From contig NC_084802.1 of assembly GCF_963169125.1 (NCBI RefSeq), positions 24,087,107 through 24,151,106 on the forward strand: DNA of 64,000 bases. The letters run 5' to 3'. The stretch is from Humulus lupulus. Its lineage: Eukaryota; Streptophyta; Magnoliopsida; Rosales; Cannabaceae. The position numbers were made by a program, and so were the translations under genes. Numbering within the stretch: position 1 is the first letter of the stretch; each line of letters begins with the position of its first letter. Below, piece by piece: positions 55,533 to 64,000 of this stretch. The notes under the pieces were generated by a model. It saw only the letters and a list, made by a program, of their open reading frames with translations, was not told the DNA's origin and did no database searches.

Positions 55533-56747
55533 ATGGACATTTATCCTCGCTTTGGGGATTTGGAGATTGGAGTAGGACCTATGGAAGATTTAGAAGAGGT
55601 CCCGATAGGTGAGAACGAACCAACCAGAGTGGTCAAAGTTGGAAAGAATTTAAAGGTGGAAGTAAGAGCACAACTGGTAGAATTTTTGCGAAGAAATCAA
55701 GACGTCTTTGCCTGGTCTCACAAGGATATGGTGGGTATCTCACCAACTATGATTAGCCACATGCTCAACATGGATGAAAACTACCCAGCAGTTCAACAGA
55801 AGAGAAGGTTTCTTGACAAGGAACAAGCAAGAGCTCTAAAAGAAGAAGTTGAACGACTAAAGGAAAACGGGTTCATCAGGGAGGCTTACTATCCGGCTTG
55901 GGTTTCTAACTCAGTGTTAGTACCCAAGTCCAATGGGAAGTGGAGGACCTGTGTGGACTACACCGATTTGAATAAAGCATGTCCCAATGACTATTTTTCT
56001 CTGCCCAGGATAGACCAGTTGGTTGACGCAACCTCGGGTCATGAAATTTTGTCCTTCATGGACACTTACTCTGGGTATAATCAAATAAGTATGCACCCTC
56101 CTGACGAGGAGCATACCAGCTTCTGAACAGACATAGGAATATACTGTTATAAGGTTATGCCAGTTGACTTGAAGAACGCATGTGCCACCTACCAACGTTT
56201 AGTGAATGGCATGTTCCACGACTTGATCGGCAAAAACATAGAGGTATATGTCGATGACATGCTGGTCAAGTCAAAGGAAGTTGGGGAGCAAGTACGAGAT
56301 CTAGGGGACTGCTTTGTAATACTTAGAAAGTATTGCATGAAATTGAACCCCCTCAAATGCTCGTTTGGAGTAAGTTCTGGGAAGTTTCTTGGATTTATTG
56401 TTAACTCACGCGGGATAGAGGCCAATCCTGAGAAGATTAAGGCACTCATAGAAATGAAATCCCCGACTAGAACTAAGGATGTGCAGAGTTTGACTGGGCG
56501 GATTGCTGCTCTAAGTAGGTTTATTTCTAAGTCAACGGACAAGTGTGTCCCGTTTTTTAACTTACTAAGAGGAAGCAAGAAATTTGACTGGAAGGAGGAA
56601 TGTGAGCAAGCATTCCAAGCCATAAAGAAACATTTGTCTCAACCTCTAGTTTCATCAAAACCTATAGATGAAGAGGACCTCTTCATTTACTTAGCAGTCA
56701 CAGAGCATGCTGTCAGCATTCGGTCTACTACGTCAGCAAGTGGTTGA
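55533..56747 (+). pseudogene. E4 reverse transcriptase
   Basis: FLRRNQDVFAWSHKDMVGIS, NGKWRTCVDYTDLNKACPND, SFMDTYSGYNQISMH, then an in-frame TGA at 56124-56126, ATYQRLVNGMF, the catalytic VYVDDMLVKSKE (about 56244-56280) and FLGFIVNSRGIEANPEKIKA. The frame ends near 56720, where about 30-40 nt seem lost between HAVSI and YYVSKWLIGAELRYS. All catalytic RT residues remain. Confidence 0.92.
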
Positions 56748-57477
56748 TAGGAGCAGAATTAAGATACTCGTTGATCGAAAAGCTTGTGTATTGTTTAGTA
56801 CTCACATCTCACAAACTACGGCCATACTTTCAAGCGCATCCCATTAAAGTGCTCACCGACCAGCCCTTACGACAAGTTTTACAAAAATCAGAAATTTTTG
56901 GTCGGCTACTTAAATGGGCTGTGGAATTAGGCCAATTCGAAATCAAGTATCAACCTTGATCAGCCATTAAAGGACAAGCTCTGGTGGACTTCATTGCTGA
57001 ATGTACCAGAATTCTTGAGGTTCCCAACCCGATAGAAAATGTAGCTGGGCAGAGAAAAACTTTTCTTACCTGGCAATTTTATGTGGATGGATCCTCAAAT
57101 GAACATCATTCAGGAGTAGGGCTTATATTAATCACACCTTAGCAGCATCGAATCCACTGCGCATTGAGGTTTGGGTTCAATGCTTCCAATAACGAGGCAG
57201 AGTATGAAGCCTTCTTAGCAGGATTACGACTGGCAGAGATGTTCATGCCCGGTCAGTCAAAGTAAATAGTGATTCTTAGCTGGTGGTCTACCAAATTTTA
57301 GGGGAATATCATGCCAGGGTTTGCATATGTTTGTATACTTAAATAAAGCTAAGGATTTGCTAGCACAGTTAGAAGAGTACACAATCAAGTTGGTGTCACG
57401 AGAGTAAAACTCCAACGCAGACGCCTTGGAAAAATTAGCCAGTGTAAAGGATGCTAACACTCTAAATATAGTACCAG
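56748..57477 (+). pseudogene. E4 RNase H and archaeal-type RNase H
   Basis: KLRPYFQAHPIKVLTDQPLR, then a TGA at 56957 (R in E1/E2: YHPRTT), ALVDFIAECTRILEVPNPIE, WQFYVDGSSNEHHSGVGLIL, a TAG near 57140, NNEAEYEAFLAGLRLAEM, with further breaks. The archaeal-type RNase H marks the Tat clade. A solo LTR interrupts the linker to integrase at 57483. Confidence 0.85.
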
Positions 57478-57482
57478 TCGAA

Positions 57483-58552
57483 TGTTATATTATTTCATAT
57501 AATATAATATTAGATTAAATAATGTGACAAAATGTGATTTGTCACACAAATGTGATTTGTCACACCTTGTAACATATTATTGAGAGTCACAAAATTGGAC
57601 TAATGTGTGTGCCCAAATGTGACATATTTTGGAGTTACAAAATCAGTTACAAATTTGTAACTCCCAAATATTACCCAATAATGTGTATATTATATGTTAC
57701 ACATTTGAGATTGGATTTCATAAAGTCATGATGATATATGACTGTTGGAGACATGTTTTTAACTCCTAATAAGTGTTTGGAGGTTACAAAATCATGTGGG
57801 AAAGGATTTGGGACGTTTTGGAACGTTTTGGAAAAATGACTTTTTTGTGCTGAAAATGGTCTGTGGCCGCGGCCACTGACTTTCATTGGCCGCGGCCTGG
57901 GGGACAGAAGCTAGTGGCCACAACCACTGAAAAGTCATGGCCGCGGCCAGTGAGGCTGTCAGCCTATGTGAATTTTCAGTTTTTTCCAAATTGAACGGTT
58001 CTAACATCCCAAATCTCCATTTTAATTCCATAAACATCCAATTAAACATTGGTAACAGCCATGAGGGTTGGTGGAATTTGAAATTCAAAGGGGTATCTCA
58101 AACTCTATAAATAGGAGCCTAATGCTCACTTGTAAGACAACACCATTTTTCATCCACAAAGCACTTGGCTGAAAAATACACCAAAAGGCTTGATAATTCC
58201 AGAGAGCTATCTCCTTGAGAGATCCCTTAGTGCTTAGAGAATAGGGGGAAATAAGCTTTTGGACAAAGGTCTTGAACCTTGTTCAAGTTGGTGATCCCCA
58301 CTACTCTACACTATAGTTGAGTGTGAGAGTTTGTTTGTGTTTTCATTCTTTTGTTCTTCTTATTTACTTGTATTATTATAGTATTGAGTTTGTAATCTTC
58401 TTCTTCTACATCTTTCTATTTACTTGTATTTTGAGCAATTGAGTTGTAATATTTATTTAATCAATTATCTTGTCCATTGTATCTTTGCATAGAGTTGTAT
58501 TTTTGGTTTTTCCATATTTCCATTGAGAAATTATAATATATATTCTCTAACA
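57483..58552 (+). mobile_element. Solo LTR inserted upstream of E4 integrase
   Basis: 1,070 bp, TGTTATATTATTTC...ATTCTCTAACA, flanked by perfect TCGAA (57478-57482 and 58553-58557). It has a TATA box (TATAAATA at 58106-58113) followed by ACTTGTAAGACAACACC. GGCCGCGGCC palindromes occur three times (57863-57876, 57888-57897, about 57939-57950). Removing it restores continuity of the element around VPVE...YLANPG. Family uncertain; a copia origin is likely from style only. Confidence 0.88.
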
Positions 58553-58560
58553 TCGAATAC

Positions 58561-59820
58561 TTGGCAAACCCAGGTATCACCAAGCAGGAAACAATGCCAA
58601 TTACAGTAGCTAACACTTGGATGGCACCTATCATCACATACCTCGAACAAGGCACCTTACTAGATAACCGAAATGATGCAAAGAAGACAATGAGATGGTT
58701 TGCTTGGTATGTCATGATAGAGGAGGTGTTATATAGATGGGGGTACTCTATGCCGTTACTTGGATGTGTGATGCCCGACTAGTCAAAAAACTTGTTGGCT
58801 GAGGTACACGAGGGATTTTGCGGAGATCACGCTAGGGGGCAAAGTCTCTCTAAAAAGATTTTGCGACAAGGATTTTTCTGGCCTACAATGAATGAGGACT
58901 CCATGGAATAAGTGAAAAGATGTGATAAATGTCAGAGATTTTCTAGGATACCCAGAGCACCTCCAAACGTTTTGAAGCAAATACAAAGTCCCTGGCCTTT
59001 TGCAGTATAGGGGAATTGATCCGATCGAGAGACTACCCAAAGGAAAAGGAGGAGTGCAGTTCACAGTAGTTGTTGTGGATTATTTCACTAAGTGGACTGA
59101 AGCTGAACCACTAGCGATGATTACCTCGAAGAAAGTGTTATATTTTGTAGTGAAAAATATCATATGTCACTATGGTCTGCCAAAAAAGATAGTGTCTGAC
59201 AATGATACTCAGTTTGATAGCGATCTGTTTAATGATTTTTGTGTTAGGCATGGCATTACAAAGAGTTTCTCCTCGGTGGCTCACCCACAGATGAATGGGA
59301 AAGTCGAAGCAGTAAGCGAAACGTTGAAAGACACCCTAAAGAAGCGGCTCGAACAAGCTAAAGGATCCTGGGTGGAAAAATTACCAGAGGTTCTCTGGTC
59401 GTACAGAACCACTGCTTCCTTGGCATATGGTTATGAAGCTATGATACCGGTCGAAATCAACCCCCATCCTATCGAAGAAGCACGTATGACCAGGAAGAGA
59501 ACAATCATTTATTAGCTTAATCATTGGATTTTATTGAAGAAAAATGAGAAAAGGCGAGCTTGAGAGATGTTGTCCATCAACAAAAGGTGGCCCGCTATTT
59601 TAATTCCAACGTTAAAGATCGAAAGTTCCAGGTTGGAGATTTGGTTCTCAAAAAGGTGTTCATCAAAGAACCAACAGCTGGAGTGCTAGGACCAAATTGG
59701 GAAGGACCATATCAGATTGAACAAGTCATACTGCCCGACACTTACAAACTTTCTAGGATGAATGGTCAGCTGATCAGAAACTATTGGAATGGCGAGCACC
59801 TGAGGAAATATTATCAATAA
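58561..59820 (+). pseudogene. E4 integrase
   Basis: TWMAPIITYLEQGTLLDNRN, LYRWGYSMPLLGCVMPD-TAG-SKNLL, zinc finger EVHEGFCGDHARG.. and KRCDKCQRF, catalytic core GIDPIERLPKGKGGVQFTVV, VSDNDTQFDSDLF and NGKVEAVSETLK (second D and E present). The C-terminus is DRKFQVGDLVLKKVF, GVLGPNWEGPYQIEQV and WNGEHLRKYYQ with stop at 59818-59820. Stops and a shift near 58780, 58910, 59010 and 59513 disable it. The GPY-type ending matches E1/E2. Confidence 0.9.
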
Positions 59821-60798
59821 ATATCGCTTACAGAGTGGTAGCTTGGATTCAAATGTTTTACTTGTTATTTAAGTATGTTTATGAGCTGGTTATTTGCTGA
59901 CCTGTCATTTATTTTTGAACAATTTTGGTTTATTTGAGACTCGTTATTAGACACGTTTTGTCCTTTTATAATTTATGAGTAATAAAAGAGATCACGCGCA
60001 ACATAATCAAATTTTGCTACAAATTGTGCATATGTGTTGATTATTTTTTTCGAGCAGTGTTCAACTGGTCGAAACAAACCATACAATGTTCAACTGACCG
60101 GGCAGACTGACAGTATTTAACTGGTCGGGTATTCTAGCAGTGTTCAACTGCTCTGATGTTTTCTTTATATTCAATGTGTTTCACGAGTAATAACTGCTCG
60201 AACAAATTCGGTCAAGTAGTAAGTGACCAAGGATCTTTAACCCTTGATCACTTGGGGGGCATATGGGGTATACTGGTATATAATTCAACGCAGGCAACAG
60301 GAGCACGAGTTAAAATACTTATTTTTAGGCTGACTTGTAAATTTTCGAAGTAAAAAAAGGCCATTGAGCTAACTTGTCTAACAAAGCTTAAGTAACTTGG
60401 AATCTTTCAAAATTTCAAGTTAAAAGCAAATATTCGTGTAAAATAAACATTCTGCTCATAAAATGTTAGAACAATAAGAGTGTGAGAAAGTATACTTAGT
60501 AAGGACTTATGAAATGTCTAAAATTTCTAAGTTAGAAAACTAAGTACTCATGAGAAAATATAAAGCATATATCATAATGACTTTAATATTAAAAAAACTT
60601 ATAATGTTTTAAGTCTAAAAAGACTTAGAATGTTTTAGGTTAGCAACGAAAAGTAAAGTGTAAAAGTCAAATAACTCGGCCATACGAGCAAACTATTAAA
60701 GTTGATAACCAGCAATTGTCTCAACAAAAGTATAAGGAAAACAAGTAAATTACTGGCCAGATACAAAGTTTCTACAGGCTAGGTAGGAGGCTCTCTGG
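59821..60798. other. E4 region between integrase and antisense gene
   Basis: No coding. Contains near-repeats of AGTGTTCAACTGGTCG / TTCAACTGACCGG at 60055-60150 (short minisatellite, as in E1/E2). The purine-rich CTTGGGGGGCATATGGGG lies at 60251-60268, in the position of the internal polypurine-like tract of E1/E2. Confidence 0.6.
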
Positions 60799-60812
60799 TT
60801 GGCTAAGCATGT

Positions 60813-63265
60813 TTACCGGTCGGGTAAACTGGTCCTTGGCTGGTCAACATCGTCGTCAACGTCTGGAACCTCCTTTGGTCGGAATGATAAAGCAGGAGAA
60901 GCAGACACAACACTAGCTGGAATGGCGGCCTCCTTGATAGCCTTAGCTTCACATTTGGCAAGCTCTTCTGCCCTTGCCTCTTCAGAGAGAAAGTTGAGGT
61001 TAAGAGGCTTGTTTAGCTTCCACATATGATAAAAGCAGTTGAAGCAGATTCTTCATAATGAGACAGATTAGCTTCTTTGTCATGTTTCAACTCTTCATTC
61101 TTATGAGTCATTTTCTCTAGCTGGTTAGTCAGTGTCTTGTTGGCCTGGATCTGCTTGTTATTTTCATTAGCCAACTCCCTCATAGATTTGTCCTGGTCGA
61201 TAATTGTTTTCTATGTCTGCTCAGTCTTTTCTTGGAGATCTTTCTCAGATTTAGTCAGAGTTTCAATCTTTGCATGGGCTTCCACCAATTGATCATTTAA
61301 GACCTTGACCACCTCCTTATAGTCGAATGTTTGGCGTTGAGCATGACTAACAGTGATGAGTCCCTGGAGTAAATAACCGAAAAAATATTCAGAATAAGAA
61401 TAATCAATAAGAAAGTGAGTGTTTTTGATAAGATGCTTACACTCATAATTTGAGCAAGGCCTTTATGAAGGACAACTTCAACGCTTTGCTGGGGTAGAGT
61501 CTCAAAGGTCTGAGTTGTCGTTGAATGGTGGAGAGTATGGTCTAGTAACTCTTTGTCGTACTCACCAACAATGCGAATGGGCTCGCTTAAGCAGGTTGAC
61601 CGAGTAGTTTGTAGGCTGGTAGAAGAGGGAATTGATGGAGGAGTCAAGCATGGGATAGTGACCGACTAATCAGATGGTCTCCCCTAGTTAGGTGGTGTAG
61701 TCCTTATGACCTTGCTTGGAGGAGTCAAGCTGCTACCTTCACCAGTTTTCCTCTTTTGGGCAGAAGGAGTGTTGAACTGCTTGAACATGATTGGATCTGC
61801 ATAAAAGTAAAACAAAAGTCTAGTTAGTGGAAACAATAAATGAACATAGGTGAAAAATAAAATTCTACATACTTTCATCACAATCATTCTTAAAATGTAA
61901 TTATGGTTACTGTTAGTAAAACTTGAGTTCATAATTTCATCAAAATTCTCCTCCTCATTTTCCGACGATGAGTTGTCTTCTCTAAGGAGCTCAATGCTTT
62001 TGCCTTTGCTAGGCCTGGTAGGGAAGGCGGGTCGATTAGAATTTTCAAGAAGAGGCTCTCTAATGATAAGACCACCTGGTCGGCGTGGCTGAGGGGGTGG
62101 TTCAAGAGAAAACTGGTCAGTCACTACTTCAGGATCGACATTAGACTGATCAGTTGTATCCGCTTCATCAATCATGCTTCCCACAGTAATATCTTGGTTG
62201 TTCTGTAACAATCCCACCAATTGAAGATTATTGAAGGTGACGAACTGTTCAACATCCTTCTCCTCAATGAGCATGTTAGCGAGATCTTCTGCCCATGCAT
62301 GCATTTCCCTGGTTTGGAGAGTTTGATCAAAAGGGCCTGCATGCGTAAAAGCCAGGTTGTTGGCTTTAATGTCTGGAGTAAGAAAGTATTCCGTATAGTA
62401 CTTTCCGGGATTTGATTTATGGGCAATGCCATGAAAATACTTAACCACTTTTTGCCTATGAAAGAAGTGGAAAAAAGGGGTAGTTGGGTTCCAGCCCTGG
62501 AAGTGGTAGAGAATGTATAGAGCAGACAGGGCTTGTACCCCATTTGGAGAAATTTGGAAGGGAGAAACATTAAAGTAATTCGCTATTGACCTAAAGAAAG
62601 GATGCAAAGGGATAGTAGCTCCCGCGTAAATGTGATACTTAGACCAGGCGCAATAGGCCCCACCAGGATTATTGGCTCTCTGGTGTGGGTGTGGACATAT
62701 CACATTCACTCTTTCAATACCCAAAGTCTGAATGTGTTTATCAAGAATTTTGGAGTTTAGCTTAGAAGCCTTAGCTATGAACCATGAAGGCACGTGATCT
62801 TCTTCTTTCCTCGGTTTAAGTGTAGTAGTTTGTTGGATTTTTGTGGCAAAAGTCTGGGTAACCTTTCTCTTGGGTTTACTAGCTTTTCAAGTTTGGCGAA
62901 GAGGCTTTGAAGAAGCTTCAGTCTCAACTTCTTCTAATAAATTTTCTCCCACAAATGGCACTCGTTCCACCACCTTTTGCGTTGCTCTACGAGCTACTTG
63001 GGGATCTTGTTCCTGAGGGAGTCAATTGGACTTTTTCACCCTCATCGGTTGGTGCTGACGTTGCTGCTTAAGGAACTGATCTTCGTGAAGGATGTATAAA
63101 GATGAACACAAAATGATTTTCTTGAGACAGCAAAGATGGTCTTCCGGAGTTCGTTTGCTTAGAGATTTGAAGAGGAATCGATGCTCGAAGGGTATCACTT
63201 GAAGCGGGAGATGATGACTCGGAGTCTGTTTGGTTGTCACCTCCCTTGTAGTTGAAACGATTCAT
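60813..63265 (-). pseudogene. E4 antisense additional ORF (spliced, coiled coil)
   Basis: Opposite strand to E4 pol and in the same position as in E1/E2. From the N-terminus: MNRFNYKGGDNQTDSESSSP (63265), a basic KRKVTQTFATKIQQTTTLKP stretch, then the 369-aa frame 62793-61684. That frame holds the domain shared with E1/E2: YCAWSKYHIYAGATIPLHPF, FNVSPFQISPNGVQALSALY, FFHFFHRQKVVKYFHG. After an acidic Ser-rich segment and an exon start near 61810 comes QKRKTGEGSSLTPPSK. Past TTTACTCCAG a coiled-coil exon (61030-61365) reads DQLVEAHAKIETLTKSEKDL and ENNKQIQANKTLTNQLEKMT, with one TAG. The last part is KLNKPLNLNFLSEEARAEEL to a stop at 60813. Frameshifts make it a pseudogene. The function is unknown. 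Confidence 0.7.
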
Positions 63266-63479
63266 CTACAAAAAATAGAGGAGGTGAGTAAACCAAACAA
63301 GAACTCAATACAAGTAAAAATATTCTACTGCCCAGATAAAAATGTATGTGAGCAGTAGTGATAATTTTAAGCAATTCACAAAGAAAAAGGAAATTGTTTT
63401 GGGTGTTATGAGTTTGGGGACATTAGGCCTATAGTTTTGTGCTATGTGTGTTTGAACTATGAGGTTGTGTGTTCGGCTT

Positions 63480-63960
63480 ATATGCGCACAAACCTGAGTG
63501 GTTGGGTGATAATCCGAGCGGCTGAAACATAATGCCGGAGAGGCTTCAAAAGGCTTCCGAGGGGCCAGGAGTGTCCAAACGGCTGGGTGTTTTCGAGGAG
63601 CCACAACACCCGAGTGGTGTGTAACCGCAACATAAAGATAGCATTCGATCGACTAAGTGATGCCTAGGAGCAAGTGTCCGAGGAGTCACAACACCCGAGT
63701 GATGCGTGGTCCAGTTGGCTAGCAAGTGTCCAAGGAGGTAAAACACCCAAAAATGGTTAAGGGTTCCGAAGAGCCAAGGCGGCCAAAAGACTACCCGATC
63801 GGTTACAATGTTCTGAGGAGTTAAAGCATCTGAATGGCTAGGAGGTTCCGAGGAGCCAAGTGTGAAAATTGAGGGGGTAGTTGAGTGACCCGATCGGCTA
63901 GGGCGTATCCGAGCAGTCAAAGCATAAAAAGAAAATGGGGTAACATGGAGCACAAACACA
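63480..63960. repeat. Degenerate short tandem repeats upstream of the E4 antisense gene
   Basis: Modules of GGTTCCGAGGAGCCAA / TTTTCGAGGAGCCACAACAC / GTGTCCGAGGAGTCACAACA, with ACCCGATCGGCTA, recur roughly every 60-90 bp. The ORFs across them are repeats, not genes. They lie between the antisense gene and the expected 3' LTR. Confidence 0.7.
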
Positions 63961-64000
63961 TTTTCCTATTCATGGGGCACACAAACAAGATCAAAGAGGG

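Larger units (their letters stand above)
51568..64000 (+). mobile_element. E4: Tat-type Ty3/gypsy element, plus orientation, 3' LTR beyond window
   Basis: 5' LTR 51568-52474, PBS, gag, protease, RT, RNase H, archaeal-type RNase H, integrase, internal polypurine-like tract, and an antisense spliced gene on minus. A different family from E1/E2 but with the same plan. The left target base set is CACTT (51563-51567). It inserted in the 5' leader of the chromovirus. No second LTR appears by 64000. Confidence 0.85.

Overview
This window is repeat-dense plant nuclear DNA, almost certainly from a dicot. It contains PIF/Harbinger, Ty3/gypsy (Tat-type and Tekay-type), Ty1/copia, LINE, Helitron-like and Cassandra TRIM sequences, introns and TATA boxes, separated by very AT-rich spacers. 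I see no intact host gene. Species cannot be named from the sequence alone. All domain calls come from reading motifs by eye; no database was searched.

Layout. 1-16.7 kb: a decayed PIF/Harbinger DNA transposon, with a transposase pseudogene on the minus strand, a 110-bp tandem array, and a Myb/SANT-like ORF1 on the plus strand. A 12.85-kb Tat-type Ty3/gypsy element (E1, 2665-15513, minus, TSD TCCGA) splits ORF1. 16.7-19.8 kb: AT-rich DNA with two degenerate Helitron-like pieces. 19.8-32.4 kb: a second copy of the same Tat family (E2, 19758-32356, minus, TSD ATAAT/ATGAT). 32.4-37.2 kb: two better Helitron-like elements, a solo LTR with perfect TSD (33890-34656) and a foldback element. 37.3-41.7 kb: a Ty1/copia RT scrap, then a LINE split by a 2.46-kb solo LTR (TSD ACCTT). 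41.7-51.6 kb: Tekay/Del-type chromovirus remains, with two inverted LTR copies flanking a copia-type LTR and a Cassandra TRIM that carries a 5S rRNA-like domain. 51.6 kb to the window end: a third Tat-type element (E4, plus), inserted in the chromovirus leader. A 1.07-kb solo LTR (TSD TCGAA) interrupts E4 just upstream of its integrase, and its 3' LTR lies beyond the window.

How the parts work together. E1, E2 and E4 share one architecture: LTR, a PBS of the TGGTGCTTTC type, gag-protease, RT, RNase H, archaeal-type RNase H, integrase, then a purine-rich stretch. An intron-containing gene follows on the opposite strand, before the 3' LTR. In E1 and E2 this antisense gene has its own TATA-like box and a 5'-UTR intron whose acceptor abuts the ATG. 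In E1, gag through integrase is a single frame broken mainly by nonsense codons. The one between protease and RT is shared with E2 and, in E1, sits in the exact UAG-CAA-UUA context of tobamovirus-type stop-codon readthrough. Most other stops in the Harbinger transposase, E1 and E2 are CGA-to-TGA, CAG-to-TAG or TGG-to-TAG, the signature of cytosine methylation and deamination in silenced elements.

The strongest leads are the conserved spliced antisense gene in Tat elements, the candidate readthrough site, the hairpin-bearing 110-bp array between the two Harbinger genes, and the Cassandra TRIM truncated inside its 5S domain at a rearrangement breakpoint.
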